The notes under the pieces were generated by a model. It did not search any database, was not told the DNA's origin, and was given only the letters and a program-made list of their open reading frames with translations. From Coprobacter tertius (GTDB taxonomy: Bacteria > Bacteroidota > Bacteroidia > Bacteroidales > Coprobacteraceae), in the NCBI RefSeq assembly GCF_024330105.1, contig NZ_JANDHW010000010.1, forward strand, positions 1-64,000: a DNA stretch of 64,000 bases. Direction: 5' to 3'. Shown piece after piece: positions 26,652 through 34,825 of this stretch. The translations under genes and the position numbers were made by a program. Position 1 is the stretch's first letter, and each line of letters begins with the position of its first letter.

Positions 26652-26737
26652 CCATTTATGCCCGGTAGTTAGCGATATTTTATAGTATAATCGTTTGATG
26701 GCAGTAACAAGCCATATTTATTTAATTAATTGCAAAC

Positions 26738-27484
26738 ATGAAAGAGAAAAACAAATCAGGAAGATTAATAGCGGTACTTATGTTAGTTTATATCTGTGTG
26801 CCGGTTTTTTCCAAATTGGTGAGCAATCCTAAGGTGGAAGATGTATCGAAGCCGGTAGATATACAGATTGTATTGTTTGCCCAATATCCTAAATCCTTGT
26901 TACCGGAATTACAACGTATGCAATCTGAAGAGTGGTATGATTTCTATCCCGATACTGCTACTGGCGAGTATTATTTGCAACAGGCAGATATTCATGCCGA
27001 GATCGATTCGTACAATGAATGTTGGGACGATTCTACGATAACTCTTTGTTCCGCACGCAATAGTCTGTTTCTGATTCGGGGATTAAAGCCGGATGGACTC
27101 TCTGTAAAGACGATTTATCTGCCTGAAAACGGTATTTTGACAGAACGAAATCAATCATCGTTTTGTTTTGGCGGTCGAGAGTATGCCTTTAACATTAAGG
27201 TAAGAGAGGGCAGCCCAATATGGGCTGAAAAAATAGAGGTGTATTTCGGCGAAAAAGATTCGGAAAGTCAACAATGGGTTACGACATTAGCTCACATAGA
27301 GGATACGGGAAAAGCACAAGTCCTGTGGTTGGGTGACTTGGACCGTGACGGAAAACCTGATTTTATATTAGATACCTCCGATTTGTACGAAGAGGTCGGC
27401 GTAGCGCTGTATTTATCTTCGGCGGCGGAGAACGGAGAAAAGGCAGGATTGGCTGCGACGGCTTCTTATAGTACCGATTGTTAA
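26738..27484 (+). CDS. Exported protein with an FG-GAP-like calcium motif, unknown function
   Basis: A 248-residue protein with a hydrophobic N-terminal segment (~10-25: LIAVLMLVYICVPVF) acting as a signal peptide or anchor. Most of the chain is a mixed beta region. Near the end is VLWLGDLDRDGKPDFILDTSD, an EF-hand/FG-GAP-like D-x-D-x-D-G loop seen in Bacteroidetes secreted proteins of unknown function. It starts a run of three same-strand genes (26738-29176) with no recognised enzyme. Function is not assigned. Confidence 0.65.
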   Translation: MKEKNKSGRLIAVLMLVYICVPVFSKLVSNPKVEDVSKPVDIQIVLFAQYPKSLLPELQRMQSEEWYDFYPDTATGEYYLQQADIHAEIDSYNECWDDSTITLCSARNSLFLIRGLKPDGLSVKTIYLPENGILTERNQSSFCFGGREYAFNIKVREGSPIWAEKIEVYFGEKDSESQQWVTTLAHIEDTGKAQVLWLGDLDRDGKPDFILDTSDLYEEVGVALYLSSAAENGEKAGLAATASYSTDC

Positions 27485-27515
27485 TTAGTTAAATACAAAA
27501 CACCTGAATAAAACG

Positions 27516-28031
27516 ATGAGTGGAATAAAATCGATTTTGATACAATATAGTACAGCGGTGGTGCTGCTGCTGTTTATTGTATTTTTTATTGGAGTGTAGT
27601 TTGATGATGAGTTCTTTGAACCCCAGCATCTTTTTTTTAAGTTTCCGCCTACCATTGAGTGGGAAATGAATCTCTCTTTAGATGACCCACCCACTGATGC
27701 CGTTATGAGATATAAGTATTATGAGGAGGTTAAGAGATATAAACATTATGAAGAGATGGCAAATTCACAAGGTGTTTGGGGAGATTTTGCAGCTCTTTTC
27801 GTAATACAATTGTTTTTAGTCACTCTGTTTATAAAACTGGTGTTGCCCCAAAAAGTGAAACATATTTTGATAGATATCGGTCTGTTTTTAACCGGATATA
27901 TATTGTTGCCGATGCTATATATACGGCTTTTTTGTGCGCACCAATGCCCTGTATTGTTTTTTATCACTGTTTTTGGTATTAATTTATTATTATTCAGGAT
28001 CTTAAGGCCTATAAACAAAATTGAACCATGA
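27516..28031 (+). pseudogene. Membrane protein gene interrupted by an in-frame TAG
   Basis: From the ATG at 27516 the frame reads 27 codons, ending in a hydrophobic helix (VVLLLFIVFFIGV), to a TAG at 27597-27599. The same frame then continues without another stop for 143 codons to 28031 (FDDEFFEPQHLFFKF, then TM segments FAALFVIQLFLVTLFIKLV and YILLPMLYIRLF). Codon use and a natural hydrophobic-to-polar transition across the TAG suggest one 171-codon gene with a nonsense change at codon 28. Its 3' end overlaps the next gene by 4 bp (ATGA), as in an intact operon. Reinitiation at 27666 could still give a 121-residue, two-to-three-TM product. Confidence 0.7.
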
Positions 28032-29176
28032 GAACAATTCTATCCATAGAAATAATCGTATTAATAATAATGGGTTTATGTCTGGCAGGCATTCCCCTGT
28101 TTCTTACAGTGCGTAATGTGTTGGTCCTATTTATGCGCTCTGTCAAACCACGCAAGCTGTTTGATATGGCTGTCTTTATAATAGGCTTACCGCTTACGTT
28201 TTTAGTTATACTGCCGCTTAAACCATGGGATGAACCATTAATGGAGTTGGATGATGTTTATCATTCTCCACTCTATATCGAGCCGGTTATCATTTTTGTG
28301 ATGGTAGTTGCGGTGGTAAGTTACCTGGTATTACGTGTTAAGGGCAACCGTTTACCGCCATTGCCATCAACAGTTTTACTTTCGGGACTGTATGTGGGTT
28401 GTATCTATGCAGTTTTGTGGATCGTTCAGTTGAGTGAAAATCTTTATATGAACGAGCTGGATTTCACACCGGGAGGACTATATGACACTACACCCGGATT
28501 AAATTATCCAGTGATTTTTTTTATGCTTTTCGCGGTGAACTATATCCTGATGGCAATACGAATGGTCGTAGGGTATATCAAAGAACCGCTTACCGTATGG
28601 CCGCAGTATAAGTCATCGTTTCTGAACCGGCTAAGCCGGATATTGTCGCGATGCGGAAGACTGCCTGTTGCGGCGCTTATTTTGTTGTTACCTGTGTGTG
28701 CCGTTATTTTGGGGATATTAACCCTGTTCGGTCAGCAGCAAGTGTTAATCGATGCCTTTACCCAAACCGATGATTGGTATTTTTCTACAAAAATTTCTCC
28801 CCCGGTCGAAGGATACAGAGGGCATTATCTCTGTACGGTGGCTGCCCAGGGAAATCCGTACATCGTAAAACCCCTGCGCAGAGGTATCCGCCATGGTGTA
28901 CCCATTGTCGTCAATCGTCAACTTTGTGTGGCCAACGCTTTTGAAGATCTGCTGTCTCAATATTGTCCTTGCCTTCATCGCTTCATCCGCAACAACTACG
29001 ACCGTTACGGGTTGCCCGTTTGTCGTTACATCGACCGTCCGTGGAAAGCAAATGTAATTTATTGGGCGATGAAGCCAGCCGAATGGCTTTTTATCGTTGT
29101 TTTATATACTTTCGATGCGGCGCCTGAACAACGTATAGCCAGTCAGTATCAGGATAACAGACGGAATAAACCATAA
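28028..29176 (+). CDS. Multi-pass membrane protein, DUF6688-like
   Basis: A 382-residue protein with about seven hydrophobic segments in the first 250 residues and a soluble conserved part (~270-345: GHYLCTVAAQGNPYIVKPLR, RHGVPIVVNRQLCVANAFEDLL). Those soluble motifs fit my memory of the DUF6688 family of Bacteroidetes; this assignment is from recall. Function is unknown. It starts inside the stop region of the interrupted upstream gene (ATGA overlap), so its translation may suffer from the upstream amber codon. Confidence 0.65.
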   Translation: MRTILSIEIIVLIIMGLCLAGIPLFLTVRNVLVLFMRSVKPRKLFDMAVFIIGLPLTFLVILPLKPWDEPLMELDDVYHSPLYIEPVIIFVMVVAVVSYLVLRVKGNRLPPLPSTVLLSGLYVGCIYAVLWIVQLSENLYMNELDFTPGGLYDTTPGLNYPVIFFMLFAVNYILMAIRMVVGYIKEPLTVWPQYKSSFLNRLSRILSRCGRLPVAALILLLPVCAVILGILTLFGQQQVLIDAFTQTDDWYFSTKISPPVEGYRGHYLCTVAAQGNPYIVKPLRRGIRHGVPIVVNRQLCVANAFEDLLSQYCPCLHRFIRNNYDRYGLPVCRYIDRPWKANVIYWAMKPAEWLFIVVLYTFDAAPEQRIASQYQDNRRNKP

Positions 29177-29447
29177 ATTGAGGAATACATGTCGGGAGTT
29201 ATAAAGAAATATATAGCTTTTAACAATACAATTTCTTAAACATAATAATGGGAAAACGGCAAAAAAGTTAAGTGTAAATCGAAATAAAGAGATATTTTTC
29301 TATTTTTGTAGAAATTTGCTGAATAGATGAAGCGGCGGGAAGCCGTTGCATAATGCCTCCATGAATGGCTTCGATGGAACATAGGAGGATAAGATGAAGA
29401 GCGAATGGCAGCTTATTTATATTATTAACTAAATCTTATTTACTCCT
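29177..29447 (+). other. Leader/intergenic region before the LRR gene
   Basis: Non-coding stretch of 271 bp. A TAnnTTTG box (TATTTTTG, 29301-29308) lies 140 bp before the LRR start without a clear -33 partner. The intervening leader has a GC-richer patch (29330-29385) and several very short ATG-initiated frames of 3-12 codons; no conserved element was recognised. Confidence 0.4.
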
Positions 29448-30734
29448 ATGAAGTCAATTATTACGTCGATCTTTTTACTTTTTTCAGGACTTATGTCTTA
29501 CGCCCAGAGTGGCATGATAACTATACCGGATGCTAATTTCAAAAAATATTTGGTAGAAATAGGCGATAGAAATAACGACGGGGAAATATCTTCGGAGGAA
29601 GCCCTTGAAGTCGAAGTTATAAATTGTGAAGTCAGCAATATCGAATCGCTGGAAGGGATAGAATATTTTCCTAATCTTATTAGACTGAATTGCCGCATAA
29701 ATAAATTAACGGCGTTAGACGTCAGCCGTAATACCCGATTGAAAGTACTGGACTGTTCACAAAATCAGCTTAGCGCAATAGATATATCAAAGAATATCGA
29801 CTTACGCAGGTTCACATGTCATTATAATAAGTTGAAAACCATCGATACCTCTCATAATATATTATTGGAGGCATTAGAATGCAGCGATAATGAAATTACC
29901 GGATTAGACCTTTCGGCGAATAAGGAACTCGATGTTTTATTTTGTTCACACAACCCGTTGAAAACACTGGATATCCGTTTTAATCCTAAATTGAGGAATT
30001 TGACTTGTGCTTACAACCAACTGTCGTCATTAGACGTTTCTCAAAATCCGGAACTGGAGGAATTATCTTGTCCTCTAAACCGGATTAAAACACTCGACAT
30101 AAGTAATAATCCGGTTCTGGAAGAACTATATTGCCGCAAAAACGGTCTTACCGAGTTAAAATTGGGCAATAACCGGGCTATGAAAGTTCTGTTTACGCAA
30201 GAAAACGATTTATCCTCGTTAGATCTTGGCCGGTGTTCCCGATTAGAAAATTTGGAATGTCAAGAAAATCATTTGACCGAGTTAAATCTTACATCGTGTA
30301 CTCATCTCGAAAAACTGAATTGCAGTAAAAATGAATTAACAAAGTTGGATTTAGCCGCGAACCGCAATCTTACTGCCCTGAATTGTTCTTACAATTCTCT
30401 TACAGATCTTAATGTGGAAAATCAGGCAAAACTTCTTTTTCTGTTTTGTGATCATAACACTATCGAAAAATTAAAAGTAAACGATAATCCCATTCTTATG
30501 CAATTGAACTGTTCTCATAACGACTTATCGGAATTGGATGTGAGGAAAAATCTCCGATTAGAAGTGTTAGATTGTTCTTCTAATCCTATCTTCTCACTCG
30601 ATTTATCAAAGAATACCGAATTATATACTGCCAAATGCAATAATGTACCTCTTAAAAAAATTATGTTGAGAGAAGAATTGCTCTTAAAAAACTTTATAAT
30701 AGATGCAAATATTAAAATGAAGATTGTAAAGTAA
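29448..30734 (+). CDS. Secreted leucine-rich-repeat protein
   Basis: A 428-residue exported protein: signal peptide ~1-20 (cleavage after SYAQ), an EF-hand-like DRNNDGEISSEEA (~38-50), then about sixteen LRRs of ~21 residues from ~65 to 415. The repeats follow 'L-x-x-L-D-C-S-x-N-x-L-x-x-L-D-V/L-S-x-N', with a conserved Cys at the 'LNCS/LDCS' position. This is the Bacteroidetes type of secreted or surface LRR used for binding proteins or glycans. No T9SS tail or lipobox is seen, so it may be periplasmic or released. Function unknown. Confidence 0.82.
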   Translation: MKSIITSIFLLFSGLMSYAQSGMITIPDANFKKYLVEIGDRNNDGEISSEEALEVEVINCEVSNIESLEGIEYFPNLIRLNCRINKLTALDVSRNTRLKVLDCSQNQLSAIDISKNIDLRRFTCHYNKLKTIDTSHNILLEALECSDNEITGLDLSANKELDVLFCSHNPLKTLDIRFNPKLRNLTCAYNQLSSLDVSQNPELEELSCPLNRIKTLDISNNPVLEELYCRKNGLTELKLGNNRAMKVLFTQENDLSSLDLGRCSRLENLECQENHLTELNLTSCTHLEKLNCSKNELTKLDLAANRNLTALNCSYNSLTDLNVENQAKLLFLFCDHNTIEKLKVNDNPILMQLNCSHNDLSELDVRKNLRLEVLDCSSNPIFSLDLSKNTELYTAKCNNVPLKKIMLREELLLKNFIIDANIKMKIVK

Positions 30735-30892
30735 AAAATGATAAGGAAATGTTGAATATGATGTGATCGAAATGTGACTCTTTTTTAAAGCATTTGATGT
30801 ATTCATTTTTTACATAGAGATATTTATCATTTTTTAGTATTAGTATATTAAATTTTTCTCTTTTAAAGAGAATTCTTATGATTTGAAGATTA

Positions 30893-31891
30893 TTATCTAA
30901 ATCCCAAATAGCGGTTCACATTTCCGGGAAGGAACTTGTTCATAACTATAAGAAATATATAACAAAGGAGAAGGGATATTGAAATGATGGATAACTGATT
31001 AACTAATAATATCTTGAACTTCTCAATATGTAATATATCTAGGATACCATTTAGAGCATAATTCGTTATTTTAATCATAGGCATGTGAAGAAGATAGATA
31101 CCGAAACTTAGTTCTCCAAGACGGACAATGATATTCCGTTTTACTTTTTGGTGCAGGGTCATGAGTAGTATACAGAATGAAAGAGAATAAAAAAAGGTGG
31201 AGAATTTTATTTGGGAACCAGCCCAAGATGGTGTTCCTAATACTTCATTGATATAGGCAGACTCCCATATTGATAAATACAATCCGAATAGAGTGCAGCA
31301 AAGAGCGGTCAATGTGTTTCCTCTGAAACCGCCGAATTTCATTATGGCTCCTATGTAGTAGAATATGAACCAAGTAGGAAATATTTGAGCATATATCAAT
31401 GGCTGCGAATGTGTGTAATACCGTATGATATATAAAATACATAGTGTGGCAGGAGTGATAAGTAAAGTCCAGTCTTTGTAGAAAGTATATTGAGATACAC
31501 TCATCATTTTACGGATGTGTCGTACTATCCACGGACTAATTAATTTGAGTTCAATAAGTACGATAAGAAAATAAAGAGGGAAAAAAGCCCCGCCAAAAAA
31601 CAAAGAATTTATAACTCTCCAAGTTGTTACGGGCGATCCTTCAACAGTGGTTTTAACAAAATAAAGTAGTGTCCATATTGCATATGGGATGAGTATGTGC
31701 TTGATTCCTTTGATATCTAAACGTTCATCCTTGATAAAATATCCCGATAAGAAGAAGAACAGGGCTACAGGGAAGTTATACAATTGCCTACAAGCAATAT
31801 CTACTGTTCCGTCACCACCTGTGTGGATGAAGAGAACAGCTATTATAGCAAGTCCCTTCATAAATGAAAAATAATTATCTTTTGTTGCCAT
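30893..31891 (-). CDS. Membrane acyltransferase (acyltransferase-3 family)
   Basis: A 332-residue integral membrane protein with about ten TM segments. The N-terminus shows the acyltransferase-3 (OafA/WecH-like) signature: FMKGLAIIAVLFIHTGGDG with the catalytic-type His in TM1, then LYNFPVALFFFLSGYFI. Such enzymes transfer acetyl or succinyl groups to surface polysaccharides or peptides; the acceptor is unknown. It stands alone in the most AT-rich part of the window, which hints at recent acquisition but does not prove it. Confidence 0.85.
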   Translation of the reverse strand: MATKDNYFSFMKGLAIIAVLFIHTGGDGTVDIACRQLYNFPVALFFFLSGYFIKDERLDIKGIKHILIPYAIWTLLYFVKTTVEGSPVTTWRVINSLFFGGAFFPLYFLIVLIELKLISPWIVRHIRKMMSVSQYTFYKDWTLLITPATLCILYIIRYYTHSQPLIYAQIFPTWFIFYYIGAIMKFGGFRGNTLTALCCTLFGLYLSIWESAYINEVLGTPSWAGSQIKFSTFFYSLSFCILLMTLHQKVKRNIIVRLGELSFGIYLLHMPMIKITNYALNGILDILHIEKFKILLVNQLSIISISLLLCYIFLIVMNKFLPGNVNRYLGFR

Positions 31892-32161
31892 TAATTATAA
31901 AATAGATGCGTAATATATATATAATATACTATTCTGATTTAAATCTGTATGATAATTAATAAAAATTAATATATAATAAGGGAAATACTAATATAATTAC
32001 AATTAAGATCCAGATTCAAAAAATCTGAATATATATTGTTTGAAATATTTTTTTTAAGTCTAACTTTTAAAAATAAGAATTATATGATAATGAAATTAAT
32101 GAATCGATGGGATAGATAGAAGAGTGAAAATAATTTCTATATTAATTATGAAGTTTAAGGC
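31892..32161. other. AT-rich intergenic region upstream of the acyltransferase
   Basis: About 270 bp, very AT-rich, without an ORF longer than a few codons. I see no clear TAnnTTTG/TTTG pair on either strand and no repeats beyond the terminator at 32162. Confidence 0.4.
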
Positions 32162-32225
32162 ATAATAAATACAAGAGAGAAGCCATTGGCTAATGTGCCA
32201 ATGGCTTCTCTCTTGTATTTATTAT
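32162..32225. terminator. Very long perfect hairpin terminator of the mmd operon
   Basis: A perfect 29-bp inverted repeat (arms 32162-32190 and 32197-32225) with a 6-nt loop, TAATGT. It sits 11 bp past the stop of the decarboxylase beta-subunit gene on the minus strand; the AT-rich outer part supplies the U-run. The stem is much longer than needed for termination and would also protect the mRNA 3' end. Confidence 0.9.
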
Positions 32226-32236
32226 TATATACGATT

Positions 32237-33397
32237 TTATCCTAAGAACCCGAGCAGTATACCGGCGGCGACGGCCGAGCCGATAACACCTGCTACATTA
32301 GGTCCCATTGCGTGCATTAGCAAGTAATTGGTGGGATCGTATTCGAGCCCCACAACCTGTGAAATACGTGCCGAGTCGGGAACTGCGGAAACACCAGAGT
32401 TTCCGATGAGCGGATTAATTTTATTCCCTTTTTTCAGGAATAAATTAAATATTTTCACGAATATAATTCCCGCGGCAGTAGCGATAATGAACGAGATGGC
32501 TCCCAGTATAAATATTTTGATAGAATTAGACGTAAGGAACTGAGACGCCTGTGTAGAAGCACCTACGGTTACGCCTAACAATATCGTGATGACATCGATC
32601 AGTGGTCCACGAGCCGTTTCTGCCAGTCGACGGGTTACACCGCTTTCTTTCAGAAGATTTCCGAAGAAAAGCATCCCTAACAAAGGCAAACCGGAGGGGA
32701 CGAGGAAGCAAGTAAGTAACAACCCCGCAATGGGGAATATTACTTTTTCGGTATGAGACACCGCACGGGGTGGTTTCATACGTATAAGTCGTTCCTTTTT
32801 AGATGTCAGTAACCTCATAATAGGGGGTTGTATAACCGGAACCAGTGCCATATAAGAGTAGGCCGATATGGCAATTGCTCCCATCAGATTGGGTGCCAGT
32901 TTCGAGGAAAGGAAGATGGCGGTAGGGCCGTCGGCTCCTCCGATAATTCCGATTGCACCTGCCTGATTCGGCTCGAATCCCATAAAAAGAGCGATAGCGT
33001 AGGCTCCGAAGATCCCGAACTGAGCCGCCGCTCCGACCAACATAAGTTTTGGGTTGGAAATTAGAGCCGAAAAGTCGGTCATGGCTCCGATACCGAGGAA
33101 TATCAATGGCGGATACCACCCTTGTGTTACTCCTTGATACAGGATATTGAGTACCGAACCTTGTTCGTATATACCTAATTGCAGACCAGCATCCTTAAAC
33201 GGAATATTCCCGATAAGTATACCGAATCCGATCGGGATGAGTAACATCGGTTCGAATTCTTTAGCTACGGCCAGGTAGATAAACAAGAGACCGAAGAGGA
33301 TCATGACCAGGTTTCCCATTTCGAAATTGGCAAACCCTGTATAGGTAAGAAATTCCCGAATATTATTGCCCAGGAATTGAATGAATTCGCCTTCCAT
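32237..33397 (-). CDS. mmdB: Na+-translocating decarboxylase beta subunit (MmdB/OadB)
   Basis: A 386-residue multi-pass membrane protein that decarboxylates the carboxybiotin delivered by the carrier protein and pumps Na+ outward. Family motifs: FLGIGAMTDFSALISNPK, GIIGGADGPTAIFLSSKLAPNLMGAI (Na+-site region with the conserved Asp), KLIRMKPPR-like segment around ~205, and GNSGVSAVPDSARIS near ~335. Length matches the family. It is the last gene of mce-mmdA-gamma-biotin carrier-beta, 4 bp after the carrier. Confidence 0.95.
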   Translation of the reverse strand: MEGEFIQFLGNNIREFLTYTGFANFEMGNLVMILFGLLFIYLAVAKEFEPMLLIPIGFGILIGNIPFKDAGLQLGIYEQGSVLNILYQGVTQGWYPPLIFLGIGAMTDFSALISNPKLMLVGAAAQFGIFGAYAIALFMGFEPNQAGAIGIIGGADGPTAIFLSSKLAPNLMGAIAISAYSYMALVPVIQPPIMRLLTSKKERLIRMKPPRAVSHTEKVIFPIAGLLLTCFLVPSGLPLLGMLFFGNLLKESGVTRRLAETARGPLIDVITILLGVTVGASTQASQFLTSNSIKIFILGAISFIIATAAGIIFVKIFNLFLKKGNKINPLIGNSGVSAVPDSARISQVVGLEYDPTNYLLMHAMGPNVAGVIGSAVAAGILLGFLG

Positions 33398-33401
33398 ACG
33401 C

Positions 33402-33833
33402 TTATCCTATAATAAGTAATTCGGCACCTTCGAGAACCGAGTCACCTTTATTAACTTTAATTTCTATTATTTTCCCGTCGCGGTCTGCATTGATCGCGTT
33501 TTCCATTTTCATGGCTTCGAGTACCATTACTTTCTGTCCTCGTTTAACCGGGTCTCCCACTTTTATACATACATCGAGTATGACACCGGGCAGAGGAGTA
33601 CGTACGGCTCCTGCTGTAGTAGGAGTTGTTGGCCGATTAATAACAGGATCTCCGCTCGACGTTGTCGGGGCGGCTTGTGGACGTTTAAGAGGACGTATTT
33701 GTTTTTTGGCCGGTTTATCCAGCTCTACTTTGTATGGCGTACCGTTTACTTCTACTTCTGCGATATTGTCGACAACGCTGTTTACCGACACTTTGTAGAG
33801 ATTACCGTTTATTTTAAACTTATAGTCTTTCAT
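33402..33833 (-). CDS. mmdC: Biotin carboxyl carrier subunit of methylmalonyl-CoA decarboxylase
   Basis: A 143-residue biotinyl carrier protein. The C-terminal half is a biotinyl-lipoyl domain with EAMKMEN (biotinylated Lys near residue 110) and a GDSVLEGAELLIIG end. The N-terminal ~45 residues (FKINGNLYKVSVNSV) match the OadA-type carrier leader, joined by a Pro/Thr/Gly-rich flexible linker (~50-75). It shuttles CO2 from the MmdA transferase to the membrane beta subunit. A 12-bp intergenic hairpin separates it from the gamma-subunit gene. Confidence 0.93.
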   Translation of the reverse strand: MKDYKFKINGNLYKVSVNSVVDNIAEVEVNGTPYKVELDKPAKKQIRPLKRPQAAPTTSSGDPVINRPTTPTTAGAVRTPLPGVILDVCIKVGDPVKRGQKVMVLEAMKMENAINADRDGKIIEIKVNKGDSVLEGAELLIIG

Positions 33834-33860
33834 GTGTACATGTTTTATTTTTATTACTGG

Positions 33861-33905
33861 TGATAAAGATCATTCCGCCGTATGTCTGTCGGTTGATCTT
33901 TATCA
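33861..33905 (-). promoter_or_regulatory. Intra-operon hairpin between gamma-subunit and biotin-carrier genes
   Basis: TGATAAAGATCA and TGATCTTTATCA form a perfect 12-bp stem around a 21-nt loop, within the only sizeable gap (75 bp) in the mmd operon. In the direction of transcription no T-run follows, so it is not a terminator. RNA processing or differential stability of the two halves of the message is the likely role (inference). Confidence 0.65.
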
Positions 33906-33908
33906 TTT

Positions 33909-34805
33909 TTATTTTTTCAGATGCGGTGTTTCGCGCAGTCCGTATATTTTTGAACTCCAAGGTGAATAATTACGGGCAACCCGGTGTATTGTCAATACAG
34001 TGTCTTCGTAATCATGATCTCCTCCCTGATGTTCGTTTAATGCCATGGCGATGGCAGCTAATACGGCTCCCGGTATTTCATTTTCAACTTGTGCATCTTT
34101 AACTTTCCCTGAGATTCCCTGAGCTTTCATTGCACGTCGTGTACTTAATCTTACCGATATTTTTCCGATAATACGGAATACGACATACAATGCGATGAGT
34201 GCCAGGAAAACAACCGACATGGCAGTAAGCGCCATACCGACTCCGTCGGGATCATGCTCGGCGAAGTTCTCGACTTTGGGGTTGTTATTGATAACGAAGT
34301 TAGACGCTTCGGGTGTAGGATGAGGTAATACTTTCAGGTCTCGGGATCCGTCTTGCGGAGCACCGAAACTTTGGTCTGGATCCAATACCGGAACTGTGAT
34401 TTCATCGATCAGGTTTTTCCCACTCGCGTCATATAAAGCAATGTAGTTTTCTTTATCGGGATTGAGCTCGAAGTTGGTATGGAATGTTCCGTGGTGCGGG
34501 AGTGCGTCGGCCCAAAGCAATACGACCTGACGAGGGCCGATCTGCGTGCGCAGATCGCCTTTCGAGATCATATATTTTTTCGGATTGTTCTTTTCATTAG
34601 TGATATAACATCCGGCCATTTGTACCGTTGCCGCAGAATTGTTATATATTTCGATCCACGCACCTCGGTTCCCGAACGGATCCATATAATTGGAAACATT
34701 GTTGGTAAGCACCTCATTGATACGTAGAGACGAAGTCGATTGGGCATGAGCGCCGACAATGAGACCGAAAGCAAGTAACGCGCCGCCTATTATTTTCTTT
34801 ATCAT
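33909..34805 (-). CDS. OadG-like gamma subunit fused to a lamin-tail domain
   Basis: A 298-residue protein with a cleavable-looking signal (~1-21, AHAQ). Residues ~25-175 resemble a lamin-tail domain (SLRINEVLTNN, GAWIEIYNNS, LDPDQSFGAPQDGS). One TM segment (~190-210, MALTAMSVVFLALIALYVVF) follows, then a cytosolic OadG-like tail (~211-298) with an IPGAVLAAIAMALNEHQ helix and ...HDYEDTVLTIHR. OadG subunits are usually about 80-110 residues and anchor the carboxyltransferase to the beta subunit. The exported lamin-tail part is extra, and its purpose is unknown; similar fusions exist in Bacteroidales. Confidence 0.82.
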   Translation of the reverse strand: MIKKIIGGALLAFGLIVGAHAQSTSSLRINEVLTNNVSNYMDPFGNRGAWIEIYNNSAATVQMAGCYITNEKNNPKKYMISKGDLRTQIGPRQVVLLWADALPHHGTFHTNFELNPDKENYIALYDASGKNLIDEITVPVLDPDQSFGAPQDGSRDLKVLPHPTPEASNFVINNNPKVENFAEHDPDGVGMALTAMSVVFLALIALYVVFRIIGKISVRLSTRRAMKAQGISGKVKDAQVENEIPGAVLAAIAMALNEHQGGDHDYEDTVLTIHRVARNYSPWSSKIYGLRETPHLKK

Positions 34806-34825
34806 AGCTTATTATTTTTAATAGG

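Noticed and set aside
27597-27599. TAG as a pyrrolysine or programmed readthrough codon
   Set aside because: No pyl genes are in view and Bacteroidales are not known to use pyrrolysine; no structured element was seen after the codon. A nonsense mutation is simpler.
29640-30700. Regularly spaced similar segments, checked as a CRISPR array or DNA repeat
   Set aside because: The periodicity of ~63 bp is that of 21-residue leucine-rich repeats in an open reading frame; the DNA copies are not identical and there are no spacers.
30856-30872. TTCTCTTT/AAAGAGAA inverted repeat as a terminator
   Set aside because: Only one base separates the arms and the sequence is AT-only around it; stability would be poor and the T-run is on the wrong side for the LRR gene.
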